A stretch of 63,683 nucleotides of DNA, from positions 1 through 63,683 of IMG/VR virus record IMGVR_UViG_3300021420_000031; one strand, written 5' to 3'. The position numbers were made by a program, and so were the translations under genes. The notes under the pieces are model-generated. The model was not told where the DNA came from, did no database searches, and saw nothing but the letters and a program-made list of their open reading frames with translations. Below are positions 6,880 to 16,241 of the stretch, in pieces (the first letter of the stretch is position 1; each line of letters opens with the position of its first letter). Origin of the DNA: a virus.

Positions 6880-8868
6880 GTGCTATCGAAAAGAGTCCTC
6901 ACCCCATCTCGCCCCGGCGTTGCGTCGCGCCGCAAGATCCGCGCACCAGAGCCCGATCCTGAGCTAAATCTAGGCTGGAATCCTCAGAAAGTCGCCGCGT
7001 TCGAGAAGGCGTTCTGGGAATTTGCCAGCCATGTCCGAATCAATTCCAAGGAAAAGGGCGGCAATTACCCGATTATCCGCGGCCTCTACGAGGGGCAGAA
7101 GCGCTTCATCCGGGCATTGTTTAATGGCCTGGCTGAAGATAAGCATGTCATCAAGTGCCTCAAGAGCCGGCAGCTCGGCATGTCGACGATCGTTGAGCTG
7201 TTCACGGTGTTCTGGCTTGGCATCCATGATGGCATGCTTGGTGGTTTGGTCTTTGACACCGGGCCGCACACTGCCGGCGCGCGCAACCGCATCAAAAACT
7301 TAATCGACAACCTTCCCGCCAACTACAAATTTCCCAAGGTTGTTGCCAATAATCGAGATGGGCTTAGCCTGTCAAATCAGTCTAGATTGATATTCATGTC
7401 GGCTGGCGTTCGAGAGACATCAAGTTCCGGTACACTTGGACGATCGGAAGGTCTTAACTTCCTGTGGGGATCGGAAATCTGTAGCTGGGTTAACACTGAA
7501 GGCATTACCGCTCTCAAGAACTCTCTCTCGGACAATTATCCAGATCGCCTTTACATCTGGGAGTCGACGGCGCGCGGCTTTAATTCCTGGCACGACATCT
7601 GGATGGAGGCCAAGGGCAACGAGATCGAGGAAGTCGCCTACTTCGCCGGCTGGTGGTCGAAGGATGACCAGCGCATCCTGCGGGGGACGCCACAGTGGAA
7701 GGTTTATGGGATCGAGCCGCCGAGTGAAGCCGAACTGCGGCGGATGCGCCACGTCAAGGAACTCTACGACTTCGAGATCGATCAGGAGCAGCTAGCCTGG
7801 TATCGCCGCTATATAGACCCGTCGCGTGATCGGGACGATGACGAACCCGAGGACGGCTACGCGATCCAGGATCAGCCCTGGGTCGAAGACGATGCTTTCC
7901 AGCAGTCCGGCTCCCCGTTTTTCCGCGCCGATAAGCTCACGGTCGCGAGCCAAGCGTCCAAGAGCATTAAATACAAGCCATATCGGTTTTGGCCGGGCGA
8001 TTCGATCATTAGTTGCGACATTCAGCCGTCCAGAACCTGGAAAGAGGTCGAACTCAAAGTCTGGGAAGAGCCGGTTTCCGAGGGCTGCTACGTCGTCGCG
8101 GGTGACCCAGCCTACGGTCGTAACGAGTTCAACAACAATTCATGCGCTCAAGTGCTGCGCTGCTACGCCGACGCCGTCGAGCAGGTGGCGGAATATACGT
8201 CGGCGATCATCGAACCTCAGCAATTCGCGTGGCTGCTGTGGACTTTGGTGGGGTGGTACGGCTCCGCGCACCAGAGCCAAGTAATGACAACCTGCGAATT
8301 GAACGGCTCCGGCGAGGAGGTTTTGAGGCAATACAATATTACGAGAGCCTTGCTGCGTGATGGCTACCTGCGAACCGCAGCCAGGGAAGCCGGTATCAAT
8401 AACATCTTCCACAACGGCAAGATGTACGTCTACAGTCGAAGCGACAGCATTAGCACTGGACATAACTTCTGGTGGAAGACCAGCTCTCAGCTTAAAGTCC
8501 AGATGATGGACGGTCTACGCGGGTACTTTCACAACGATGTCGTGACGATCAGATCGTACGACGCCCTGGAGGAGATGAAGACGATTGCCCGTGAGGGCGA
8601 CAAGATCGCGGCGCCTTCCGGCAAGCGCGACGATCGCAATTCCGGCTTGGCCTTTGGGGTTCGCGCTTGGGAGGAGCATCTTCGCCGCCATCTGGCTAGG
8701 GCCAACCGCACCCGCGAGGCTGATCGTATCCGACGGGCCGGCTCAGCCGTCGATGTGATGGCGCTGTTCCAGAAGAACTTGCTTGAGGACATGTTCAAGC
8801 GTAAGGCGGCAGGCCGGCAGGCGGCTCGGATCGCGTCGATGCAACGGCCAGGCTTCAGGATGAGGTAG
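6880..8868 (+). CDS. terL: Terminase large subunit (packaging ATPase and nuclease), 662 aa
   Basis: DNA packaging motor. The ATPase part has the deviant Walker A KSRQLGMST (residues 95-103), Walker B LNFLWGSE (192-199) and the coupling motif IWESTARGF (227-235). The nuclease part starts with VVAGDPAYG (405-413), whose Asp is the first metal ligand of the RNase H-like fold. Length is in the upper normal range. The start is GTG 6880 without a clear ribosome site. A separate small subunit was not identified. Followed within two bases by the next gene. Confidence 0.95.
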   Translation: MLSKRVLTPSRPGVASRRKIRAPEPDPELNLGWNPQKVAAFEKAFWEFASHVRINSKEKGGNYPIIRGLYEGQKRFIRALFNGLAEDKHVIKCLKSRQLGMSTIVELFTVFWLGIHDGMLGGLVFDTGPHTAGARNRIKNLIDNLPANYKFPKVVANNRDGLSLSNQSRLIFMSAGVRETSSSGTLGRSEGLNFLWGSEICSWVNTEGITALKNSLSDNYPDRLYIWESTARGFNSWHDIWMEAKGNEIEEVAYFAGWWSKDDQRILRGTPQWKVYGIEPPSEAELRRMRHVKELYDFEIDQEQLAWYRRYIDPSRDRDDDEPEDGYAIQDQPWVEDDAFQQSGSPFFRADKLTVASQASKSIKYKPYRFWPGDSIISCDIQPSRTWKEVELKVWEEPVSEGCYVVAGDPAYGRNEFNNNSCAQVLRCYADAVEQVAEYTSAIIEPQQFAWLLWTLVGWYGSAHQSQVMTTCELNGSGEEVLRQYNITRALLRDGYLRTAAREAGINNIFHNGKMYVYSRSDSISTGHNFWWKTSSQLKVQMMDGLRGYFHNDVVTIRSYDALEEMKTIAREGDKIAAPSGKRDDRNSGLAFGVRAWEEHLRRHLARANRTREADRIRRAGSAVDVMALFQKNLLEDMFKRKAAGRQAARIASMQRPGFRMR

Positions 8869-8870
8869 GC

Positions 8871-9449
8871 ATGCCAAGGTTCTCCTACACCGCCGCCGCA
8901 AGCGCGGCGAAGTCGCGGTATCAGCACTATCACTGCTCGGCTTGCGACGGGATCTTCAAATTCTTCCATGCAAGTTCCGATTCGCCGCCGCCTGATTGCT
9001 GCCAACTTTGCGGCGCGGTGCTGGACGAGGAAGCCGAGCCGGTCTTCGTCCCGAAGGCTCCAGGTATCCGCAAGAACCTGATCGTCATGTCGGAGAACAA
9101 AGTCTATCGCCAGATGGAGGCGTCGTCGATCCAGCGGGCGAAGGAGGCAGCCGATGTTGCCGGGGTATCTGAAGCCGAGATGTCACACATCAAGATCACC
9201 AACATGCGTGAGGCCGGAGAGATGCGAGAGGGCGATACCGCCGCGATCATGCCAGCGACCAACACCGTCGCCCAGGTCATGCAGCAGCATCCAAACATGA
9301 CGGGGTTCAACACCCAGCAGCCAGGGTCTCAATATGCTCTCGGCCGTCCCGACGCCGGGGCGCACGCGCTCACCAACATCGTGAAGCCGAACCATGCCGC
9401 CGTCGCTGGACGGCTGACGGCGAACGGACAGATAAGGCCGCGTCAGTGA
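8871..9449 (+). CDS. Zinc-ribbon-containing head-module protein, 192 aa
   Basis: The N-terminus has a zinc ribbon: HYHCSACDGIFKFFH, then CCQLCG. The rest is helical and ends in a flexible Gln/Gly-rich tail. It sits between terminase and portal and its stop overlaps the portal GTG start. The place suggests a role in packaging or head assembly, but I recognise no family. Confidence 0.7.
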   Translation: MPRFSYTAAASAAKSRYQHYHCSACDGIFKFFHASSDSPPPDCCQLCGAVLDEEAEPVFVPKAPGIRKNLIVMSENKVYRQMEASSIQRAKEAADVAGVSEAEMSHIKITNMREAGEMREGDTAAIMPATNTVAQVMQQHPNMTGFNTQQPGSQYALGRPDAGAHALTNIVKPNHAAVAGRLTANGQIRPRQ

Positions 9450-11182
9450 TCATCCCTCGCTCACAAAGGGCGAGAAACAAGCTCGCCGAGATGATCGTCG
9501 TCAAATGCCATTCCTCGCGCGGTCATCGCGAATCGGCATATCGTATCTACGGGCAATGGATCGAGCGCGGTTGGGCGTCAGACGACGGCGCTGGTGGCTT
9601 GGCCCTCGCCAACCTGCTTTACAGCCATACCGACCGCTTGGCGGCCCACCTCTACAGCCCGATCGAGCTATTGTTTGCAATATCGTTCGAGGAGCGCCTT
9701 AAAAAGGATTGGCTGGAGCGCGGTCAGGTCGGCGGACGAGCTATTACCGACGAGTGGGTGTCGAACGACATTGACCTGTTGTTCGGGGCCGGGGTGAAGC
9801 CGGCGGTTGACTATGGTGCCTGTATTCTCAAGCAACTCGTCGGCCAGCGTCCTGATGATAATGGCCATCTGCAATTCGAGTACCACGGAGCCCGGCTCGT
9901 GATGCCGCAAATGTTTGGCGTCATGAACGAAACGATCAACGATCTCGACAAGCAGGAAGCCTTCGTCGAGACGATGATGCTGAACGAATGGGAGGTATGG
10001 CGGCGTATCAGGCACCTCCCGGACGCTGAAAAGCTCATGAAGCGCATCAAGTCCAATTCGGAAAAGCAGTCAGGGGTATCGCCGCCGACTTCGTTCATGC
10101 ACCAAGTTCTGTCGACGGCGGTTTTAGAGTTGTCTCCCGCCGCCGCCGGCCAGCCGCGCCCTGGTGGATGGGTGCAAACCGGAGGGGGCAATAACTATCC
10201 GAACGCCGGCCCTCAAGTCGACCTGGACCTCTACCCCGTCGAGGAAATCACCGTGTGGGACGACGATTCCGGTGATTGGACGACGCTGGTTTGGATGCAG
10301 CCCGATATCCTGATCTCGCCGCTCAGCCGCCCGATCAACATGTGCGTTCCAGGGCATCACCCCTATACCCTGATCCAAGCTAATTTCGAGCCTGGCTATT
10401 TCTGGGGCCGCTCCGAAGTGGCCGACCTGATGCAGCTCCAGGCGTGGCTGACCACACATTTGTCCGACATCAACAAGATCATGGGCCAGCAATTCGACAA
10501 GTTTATCGCCTACTCCGGGGCCGACGGGATCAACGCCGAGGAATACGCGATGCAGAAGGCGCAGGGCTTCGTCAACCTCGGTGCTGGCGGCAATGCGGTC
10601 GACCTGACCGCGCGGATGCCGGAAAACGCCTTGCCGCTGATCCGGGAGATCATTTCCTTGATGGAGCGGGTGTCGGGCTTTCCGCCGATCATGTCCGGCG
10701 CCGGAGAATCTGGTGTGCGGTCGGATGTGCACGCCAACACGCTGATGAAAACCGGCTCCCCCCGGCTGCGTGACCGGTCACTGCTGATCGAGCGGCAATG
10801 TGCTAAGGCCGGCGCGCTGACGTTGGCGGTCCTGGCCGCCAAGGGGACTACGGTCTACTGGACTGACGCAAACGACGAGTTGACCGACTTCACCTTGGCC
10901 CAAATGGTCGAGATGAACGCCCGAGTTTCGGTCGATTCGCACTCATCATCGCCGATTTATCACGACGACCATTTGCAGCTAGTGGCGTTCCTGCTGAAGT
11001 CGGGCGCGCTCGACCCGATCTCGGCTCTGGAGATGGTCAACATCCCGAATCGGGATCTGGTGATTGCTCGCGCCAAGGAGCGGATGGCGCAGCAACAGGC
11101 GCAATTACAGAAGTTGGAGCAGGAAGACCCTGAGGCTTACGCGAAAGTTATTCGTGGGACGGGTCACAAGCGGGCGGCATGA
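9446..11182 (+). CDS. Portal protein, 578 aa
   Basis: Dodecameric portal through which DNA enters and leaves the head. Its size and place after the terminase fit, as does the central region with a long helix and the text MERVSGFPPIMSGAGESGVR followed by HANTLMKTGSPRLRDRSL, typical of podovirus-like portals. The C-terminus is a coiled coil rich in Gln (AKERMAQQQAQLQKLEQE). It starts at GTG 9446 overlapping the previous stop. A leftward HTH gene follows it, interrupting the head operon. Confidence 0.9.
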   Translation: MIIPRSQRARNKLAEMIVVKCHSSRGHRESAYRIYGQWIERGWASDDGAGGLALANLLYSHTDRLAAHLYSPIELLFAISFEERLKKDWLERGQVGGRAITDEWVSNDIDLLFGAGVKPAVDYGACILKQLVGQRPDDNGHLQFEYHGARLVMPQMFGVMNETINDLDKQEAFVETMMLNEWEVWRRIRHLPDAEKLMKRIKSNSEKQSGVSPPTSFMHQVLSTAVLELSPAAAGQPRPGGWVQTGGGNNYPNAGPQVDLDLYPVEEITVWDDDSGDWTTLVWMQPDILISPLSRPINMCVPGHHPYTLIQANFEPGYFWGRSEVADLMQLQAWLTTHLSDINKIMGQQFDKFIAYSGADGINAEEYAMQKAQGFVNLGAGGNAVDLTARMPENALPLIREIISLMERVSGFPPIMSGAGESGVRSDVHANTLMKTGSPRLRDRSLLIERQCAKAGALTLAVLAAKGTTVYWTDANDELTDFTLAQMVEMNARVSVDSHSSSPIYHDDHLQLVAFLLKSGALDPISALEMVNIPNRDLVIARAKERMAQQQAQLQKLEQEDPEAYAKVIRGTGHKRAA

Positions 11183-11245
11183 GTTCTTTTTCGTACTCAA
11201 TGTCGTCTAGTATTTTGGAGAATACTTCCGTAGCGGAGGAACGGG

Positions 11246-11479
11246 TCAGCCCCATTTCGTCTGCTCCAGCCATTCGTTAACCTCGTGACGGTAGTAAATA
11301 TTCCGACCGACTAGCCGGCGGTAGGGTGGTCCGACTTTGGCCTTGCGCCATTCGTTTAGAGTCCACTCCGTGACATGCAACTCGGTGGCGAGCTGTTTCG
11401 GTGTCACGAATTCGATCTGTTGGACCTTTGCTTCTCCCATGCGATCCACATAAAGCATCCGCCGGCTTTCATCAACCAT
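11246..11479 (-). CDS. Excisionase-type (HTH_17) winged helix protein, 77 aa, antisense in head module
   Basis: FVTPKQLATELHVTEWTLNE then VGPPYRRLVGRNIYYRHEVN and WLEQT is the textbook MerR/Xis-like HTH_17 layout, found in phage excisionases and regulators. Start ATG 11479 has GGAGCAAG upstream. It lies on the minus strand between the rightward portal and scaffold-region genes, so it must have its own promoter. Its transcript would run antisense into the portal gene. No integrase is present, which argues for a regulatory rather than an excision role. Confidence 0.85.
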   Translation of the reverse strand: MVDESRRMLYVDRMGEAKVQQIEFVTPKQLATELHVTEWTLNEWRKAKVGPPYRRLVGRNIYYRHEVNEWLEQTKWG

Positions 11480-11585
11480 CTTGCTCCAAAAGTCTCGCGG
11501 GTCTCTTGGATTGCCGTCCGGGCTCGTCTCGCAACCGCCTAGCGGGGGCTCCCGGCAGTGTGCAACTGAGAGATGGAGCATTGCA

Positions 11586-11642
11586 ATGCTTACCTTCGAA
11601 AAGCGCGAACGGCGTATGCGTCGCAGCCACAAGCGCCGCTAA
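11586..11642 (+). CDS. Possible tiny basic leader peptide, 18 aa
   Basis: MLTFEKRERRMRRSHKRR, ending directly before the ATG of the next gene. The ribosome site is weak (ATGGAGCATTGCA). Nine or more residues are basic. Could be a translational coupler for the next gene or chance. Confidence 0.3.
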   Translation: MLTFEKRERRMRRSHKRR

Positions 11643-12077
11643 ATGCCTGACATGCCGATAGCCCCAGGGGCGCCTTCTCCTGGCGGTTCGCCATCACCAG
11701 CCGCGCCAGCTCAAGCCACAGGTTCGAGTCCCGCGCAGATGCCGGTGGCAAATCGCGGGAATGAGGAGATGGCCCTGCTGGCCATCGGCATGCACGCTCA
11801 TCAGATTTCCCAACTGGTCACCAAGCTCCCATTCGGGTCGGATCAGCAACGGGACATTTCCGACGCGGTTAACAAGATCGCGAAACACGCCAAGCCCCAG
11901 GACGCGCCGTCTGGCGTCCAGAAGACTCAGGCCGACGCCATGCAGCTTGCCGCGCGACAAAACGCGATGCGGCTGCAAGCGATGCGGCAGCAGCAGATGC
12001 AGGGCGCGGCCGGGGCCGCCGGAGCACAAGGCGCACCTGCGGGAACTGCCGGCGGCACGCCCGCAATGGCCGCGTAA
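11643..12077 (+). CDS. Pro/Gln-rich head-module protein, 144 aa
   Basis: Pro/Ser/Ala-rich N-terminus (about residues 1-35), a helical middle (MALLAIGMHAHQISQLVTKL) and a Gln/Met/Ala-rich coiled C-terminus. Low-complexity helical proteins here are often minor head or scaffold-associated proteins. No recognised family. Confidence 0.7.
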   Translation: MPDMPIAPGAPSPGGSPSPAAPAQATGSSPAQMPVANRGNEEMALLAIGMHAHQISQLVTKLPFGSDQQRDISDAVNKIAKHAKPQDAPSGVQKTQADAMQLAARQNAMRLQAMRQQQMQGAAGAAGAQGAPAGTAGGTPAMAA

Positions 12078-12093
12078 CCTCACGGAGATCGTT

Positions 12094-12264
12094 ATGAATA
12101 TTTTCCAAGACACCACCCAGCGGATGCCCAAGTCGGACTCGCAGATCAAGAAGATCGACTTCACGCAGTCGCAAATCGGCGGCCGAACCGACCACATCCC
12201 GACGCCCAACAAAGAGGGCGACATGGCGATCCGCCACGTCCCGAATGCGGGCACCACGAGGTAG
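12094..12264 (+). CDS. Small head-module protein, 56 aa
   Basis: CACGGAGATCGTT supplies the ribosome site before the ATG. Hydrophilic sequence (SQIKKIDFTQSQIGGRTDHI) lying between two head genes; no known fold. Its compact place in the assembly operon and good coding character support it. Confidence 0.7.
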   Translation: MNIFQDTTQRMPKSDSQIKKIDFTQSQIGGRTDHIPTPNKEGDMAIRHVPNAGTTR

Positions 12265-12271
12265 ATAGGCC

Positions 12272-12841
12272 ATGGTTGAGATCGACGAGGCTCAACTTGC
12301 CAGCTATCGGCAGCTTGCCGGGTTTGTCCAGACCGCTCTGAATAACCCGAAGACGCGCCGCAAAATTCTTGAGGCCGACAAAGCTCTCAACCCTGACAAG
12401 GCCATTCCAGAACTCGATGCTGCCGATCCACTCCACGAGGAGTTGAAGGCGCTTCGCGAGGACATGCAGAAGGACCGCGACGAGCGCGCCAAACGGGAAG
12501 CCGAAGAGGCCGACAAGAAGACCAAGGCAGATTGGGACCACCAGTGGTCGCGCGGCCAGCAAAAATTGCGAGACCTTCGGGTATCCGATGAGGCGATCAG
12601 CGAAATCGAGAAGCTGATGGGCGATCGGAATATCGTCGATCACGAGGCCGGGCTCGCGCTGTTCGAAAAAATGCACCCGACACCGCCGCCGGTCATGAAC
12701 GGCTCGTCACGCTTCGGCTGGTTCGACGGCGCCGAGAAAGACGCGCCCGACACTAAGTTGCTCCTCGATCAGCAATACGACGAATTCCTGGGTCAGGCGA
12801 TCGACAAAGCCCGCGCCGATTTCCGCGCTACCGGGCAGTAA
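12272..12841 (+). CDS. Putative capsid scaffolding protein, 189 aa
   Basis: Almost entirely charged helix: DKALNPDKAIPELDAADPLH, then a Glu/Lys/Arg coiled coil (RDERAKREAEEADKKTKADW). It sits directly upstream of the presumed major capsid gene. High charge, helicity and position are the usual marks of scaffold proteins, which guide procapsid assembly and leave before DNA packaging. Not proven by a specific motif. Confidence 0.75.
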   Translation: MVEIDEAQLASYRQLAGFVQTALNNPKTRRKILEADKALNPDKAIPELDAADPLHEELKALREDMQKDRDERAKREAEEADKKTKADWDHQWSRGQQKLRDLRVSDEAISEIEKLMGDRNIVDHEAGLALFEKMHPTPPPVMNGSSRFGWFDGAEKDAPDTKLLLDQQYDEFLGQAIDKARADFRATGQ

Positions 12842-12856
12842 AAGGAATCATAGGCT

Positions 12857-13912
12857 ATGCCGCTTCCCGGCCAGGGTGTCGTCCCTACAGGTAACTTGTA
12901 CTTGGAACTGACTTCCGTAGTCAGGCGCGCATTCGTCCCAGTCCTATTTGTCCAGCTATATTATGCGGCCCCGTCGCTGTTCTTCTTCATGGGCGGTGCG
13001 GAGAAAGCTGCGGGCGGCTTGAGCCAGGTGACGATCCCGATCCAGGGCCAGTCGATGGTCCAGGGCCAATTCACCGGCCCGGCTGGCGGGTTCAATGCGC
13101 CGCAGATCATTCCGGCGATCCAGAACGCGCAGTTCCCGTTGGTCTACTGGGTGGTCCCGGTTCCGCTGTACTTCGGCGAGCGTGTGTTGCAAGCGACCGA
13201 TACGGTGATCTCGACCGTCAAGGCTCGCATGAACGACGTGTGGAACGTCACGGTTCAGAACATCGCCCGGCTGATGTTTCTGAACAACAACACGCAGACG
13301 AATACGCTGCTGCCCAACAGCATGATTGACGCCTTTGACGATGGCACGAATGTCGCGGTTTACGGCGGCATTAACCGCCTCGCACCAGGAAATCAGTCGT
13401 GGAAGGGACAGTATTACGTAGCCGCCACCGGTGCGGGTTTACCCGGAACCGCCGGCTATACCCGCACGACGATGTCGAACCAGATCCTTCAATCGACCGA
13501 CAAGGCTGGCGGTGAACCGCCAACATTCGGTTTGATGAACCCCGGCGATCTGGCGACGCTGAATGCCGATTTCATCGGGATCGAACAGCAGTTCGTCAGG
13601 CCCGGCAACGAATACTCGATGGGGACTGCGGTGCGGTCCTCATTCCCGAACCTCAACGTCTCGGGGGTTCCTATCTTCGCCGACCACTTCTGCCCGCAGG
13701 GCACGGTGCTGTTCCCGAACAGCAAGTACACAAAAATGTACATGTCCGAGGATGCGGCGTTCGACTTCTCCGGCTTTTACCCGCTGATCCCGCTCGGCCA
13801 GATGGGACAGCAAGGTGTTGTGGTCCTTGGCTACAATCAGATTACAAGTAAATGTGTCTCGAACTCAATCGTTACGGGTGTCGGGAACCCTGCCTTCAGC
13901 AATCCGATTTGA
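12857..13912 (+). CDS. Major capsid protein, 351 aa
   Basis: Assigned by position (after the scaffold), size and composition. It is a soluble beta-rich protein with hydrophobic N-terminal segments (LFVQLYYAAPSLFFFMG), a long helix in the first half (VISTVKARMNDVWNVTVQNI) and repeated Gly/Asn loops. The coat would be HK97-like by family expectation, but I did not identify a diagnostic motif. Ribosome site AAAGGAATCATAGGCT is spaced slightly long from the ATG. Confidence 0.85.
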   Translation: MPLPGQGVVPTGNLYLELTSVVRRAFVPVLFVQLYYAAPSLFFFMGGAEKAAGGLSQVTIPIQGQSMVQGQFTGPAGGFNAPQIIPAIQNAQFPLVYWVVPVPLYFGERVLQATDTVISTVKARMNDVWNVTVQNIARLMFLNNNTQTNTLLPNSMIDAFDDGTNVAVYGGINRLAPGNQSWKGQYYVAATGAGLPGTAGYTRTTMSNQILQSTDKAGGEPPTFGLMNPGDLATLNADFIGIEQQFVRPGNEYSMGTAVRSSFPNLNVSGVPIFADHFCPQGTVLFPNSKYTKMYMSEDAAFDFSGFYPLIPLGQMGQQGVVVLGYNQITSKCVSNSIVTGVGNPAFSNPI

Positions 13913-13932
13913 TGAGCGGGAGTTAGCTCACA

Positions 13933-14790
13933 ATGCCTCAGAGTGACATTGGCGTCGGGCCATTTCCCGCTCCGCAATTTACCTATCCTCTTGAGTATAG
14001 CGGCGTCCCAAATACAGTAGGGACCAATAAGATTTCCTTATCGCCGGCGATGGCGTGGTACATCCCGCGCGGAAAATATCAGCTTTCCGTCACAGGGACA
14101 GTGTCGGCGTTGCAGTGGTACGATCCGATACGTCAGGAGTGGGTCAATCTGCTTGGCCCCGGAGCCGCTTGGCAGACCGAATATTTTAGCGACGGCACCA
14201 ACTTCCGCGTCGTAAACCTGTCAGACAGTTGGTACACGGGTATCGTTACCACGCCGGGCACCGGCTATGTCCAGGGTTCGACCACGGTTACGGCCGGCAC
14301 GGGAAATTCGACGTGGCAGCCGATCGTCGGCGGCGCACTCGGAACGTTCACGACCAACAGCGGTACGGGGTTCTTCGCCGGTACCGGCTTCACCAAGCCG
14401 CCGATCGTCGTCATTGCCGCTCCTCCGGCCCCCGGCATCGCCGCCACGGCGACTGCCGCTCTTTCATCCGGGGCGGTTGGGACCGTGACGATCAGAACGG
14501 CCGGTGCCGGTTATACGTCGATTCCGCCTGTCTATTTGTTCCCCGACCAGACCGATCCGGCGTGGCTGTCTGGTGCCGCAAATCTTTGGTCTCCGAATCC
14601 GGGCCTTGTCACGGTGGCCCTGACAGGTGCCGGGACTATCACTGGGTTGCTGCTCGTCAACGCCGGGCAGCTTCTGACCACGGCGCCCACGTTGACTGTC
14701 GCTGGCGTCGGCAGCTCGGCGGTCGTGACAACCAGTCCGGCGACGGTGGTTGCGGCTGCGAACGACGTTCTGACTATCATGCCCTGCTGA
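13933..14790 (+). CDS. Structural protein with GxGYTxxP beta modules, 285 aa
   Basis: The N-terminal about 95 residues (YSGVPNTVGTNKISLSPAMA) form one domain. The rest contains at least two Gly-rich beta modules with the signature GAGYTSIPPVYLF and similar (near residues 118-215). The same module occurs in the adaptor paralogue at 18255 and several times in the tail protein at 19175. Position after the capsid suggests a head decoration or head-completion protein. Confidence 0.7.
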   Translation: MPQSDIGVGPFPAPQFTYPLEYSGVPNTVGTNKISLSPAMAWYIPRGKYQLSVTGTVSALQWYDPIRQEWVNLLGPGAAWQTEYFSDGTNFRVVNLSDSWYTGIVTTPGTGYVQGSTTVTAGTGNSTWQPIVGGALGTFTTNSGTGFFAGTGFTKPPIVVIAAPPAPGIAATATAALSSGAVGTVTIRTAGAGYTSIPPVYLFPDQTDPAWLSGAANLWSPNPGLVTVALTGAGTITGLLLVNAGQLLTTAPTLTVAGVGSSAVVTTSPATVVAAANDVLTIMPC

Positions 14791-14841
14791 TCGGCTTCTA
14801 GCGGGGGGATCGCCCCGCCGGACGACCACGGAGGCGAGATC

Positions 14842-15546
14842 ATGCTGACGGCATACCAGACAGCAGTCCAGCAATTGATCCAACTGGTCCCGTCCGGCCT
14901 AATACCGACGCCGACGCTGACCAGCTACATCAATACCGCCAGGATGCAATTGGCAGCCGACGCTGAGTGTATCCGTGGCCAAACGTTTTTACAGTTCGTA
15001 ATTGGCACGCAAACATATTCGTTTTTGTCATTAAATTTCCCGGCGGGCGTGGCTAACGTAATCGCCGTCCGAGATGGATTTGTAGTTGGCTCCGCGAATC
15101 CTTTAGAGTTCCGGTCATGGGAATGGTTCGCTGCATATTATTTGACGACCACAGTGCCGGGAACGCCTTCGATCGTGGCCCAACAAGGACAGGGTGCCTT
15201 AGGGACGTTGTTTTTCTATCCTACGCCCGACGTAACCGCTACGGCGATCTTTGATGTCGTTTATCTGCCGGTCGTCTTGGTCGACGACACGACTCCCGAG
15301 GTCATCCCGGCCTTGTGGACGGACGCTGTGCCGTTCTATGCAGCGTGGCTCGCAATGATGCAGCTTCAGCGTCAGGCTGACGCACACATTATGCTGACCC
15401 GCTATCAGGAATTAGCGCTTCGGGGCCGGCAAGAAGCGACCCCGACGGTGCTGCCGGACAACATGCCGGGCGGGCCAGGGGCGCGCGTTGCGACGCTTAA
15501 GACGACGCTGACGGCGACGCCGCAGCAACCCGGCGGGGGGCGTTGA
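14842..15546 (+). CDS. Head-tail adaptor-like protein, paralogue 1 of 5, 234 aa
   Basis: Starts MLTAYQTAVQQLIQLVPSG with GGAGGCGAGATC upstream. Shares four landmarks with its neighbours: a helix ending ARMQLAADAECIRG, a QQGQGALGTLFFYPTPD strand pair, PALWTDAVPFYAAW, and a Pro-rich tail. The helical start and WTDAVP-type helix are reminiscent of small podovirus connector proteins that sit under the portal. This copy is the most divergent of the first four. Stop overlaps the next ATG. Confidence 0.75.
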   Translation: MLTAYQTAVQQLIQLVPSGLIPTPTLTSYINTARMQLAADAECIRGQTFLQFVIGTQTYSFLSLNFPAGVANVIAVRDGFVVGSANPLEFRSWEWFAAYYLTTTVPGTPSIVAQQGQGALGTLFFYPTPDVTATAIFDVVYLPVVLVDDTTPEVIPALWTDAVPFYAAWLAMMQLQRQADAHIMLTRYQELALRGRQEATPTVLPDNMPGGPGARVATLKTTLTATPQQPGGGR

Positions 15547-16241
15547 TGCTGATCTCTTATCAGCAAACCACTCGTCGTCTCATGCTGAATGATCAAACGT
15601 TCGCGAAGGTAAATGACTTTGATCTAAAAGATTGGATCAACGTAGCGCGGAATCAGGTCGCTGGTGAAACCGAGTGTTGCCGTGCGCAGGTGCCTTTAAC
15701 GCTGGTTCCGAGTCAGCAAGTTTATGCATTCTCCACGATTGCTATGCCTAGCGCATCGTATCAAGGCGTTATAGCCGTTCGTCTTGGATTTATTGGTAGT
15801 ACACGGCTAGATTTTCGATCGTTCGAATGGTTCTCTGAATTTTATTGGGAATCCGGTGCAGTTGGGCAGCCTGTACGAATGGCCCAACAGGGCCAGGGGA
15901 CGCTTGGGTCTCTATATTTTGACCCCGTGCCGAACGCATCATTCCTTGTGTCGCTAGATACGGCGACCTTACCCGCCCCTCTCGTGGATGTCACGAGTGA
16001 TGAAATAATTCCGGCGATCTGGACCGACGCCGTTCCCTATTTTGCCGCCTATATGGGGTTTCTCCAGCAAGGAGATAAAGCGGCGGCCGATGACATGTTT
16101 GCCCGCTATACGGCATTCGTTGGGCGCGGGCGCACTGCGGCGACGCCGTCGGTCCTGCCGGATTACCAGCCTGACGGCGCGGCGGCAAAACAGAGCATGC
16201 CGCCCGCTAGGCAACAGGTTTCCCAGGCAAGGCCGGCGTGA
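15546..16241 (+). CDS. Head-tail adaptor-like protein, paralogue 2 of 5, 231 aa
   Basis: Coupled start (TGATG). Very close to paralogue 3: MLNDQTFAKVNDFDLKDWIN then VARNQVAGETECCRAQ, AQQGQGTLGSLYFDPVPN and IWTDAVPYFAAYMGFLQQGD. Tandem duplication with 2-base couplings between copies shows these are meant to be made in similar amounts. Role inferred from position between capsid and tail genes. Confidence 0.75.
   Translation: MLISYQQTTRRLMLNDQTFAKVNDFDLKDWINVARNQVAGETECCRAQVPLTLVPSQQVYAFSTIAMPSASYQGVIAVRLGFIGSTRLDFRSFEWFSEFYWESGAVGQPVRMAQQGQGTLGSLYFDPVPNASFLVSLDTATLPAPLVDVTSDEIIPAIWTDAVPYFAAYMGFLQQGDKAAADDMFARYTAFVGRGRTAATPSVLPDYQPDGAAAKQSMPPARQQVSQARPA

Noticed and set aside
11720-11745. GGTTCGAGTCCCGCG, like a tRNA T-loop or a tRNA-type attachment core
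   Set aside because: The flanking bases do not form a T-stem and no acceptor or anticodon arm can be folded. It lies inside the coding frame at 11643-12077.
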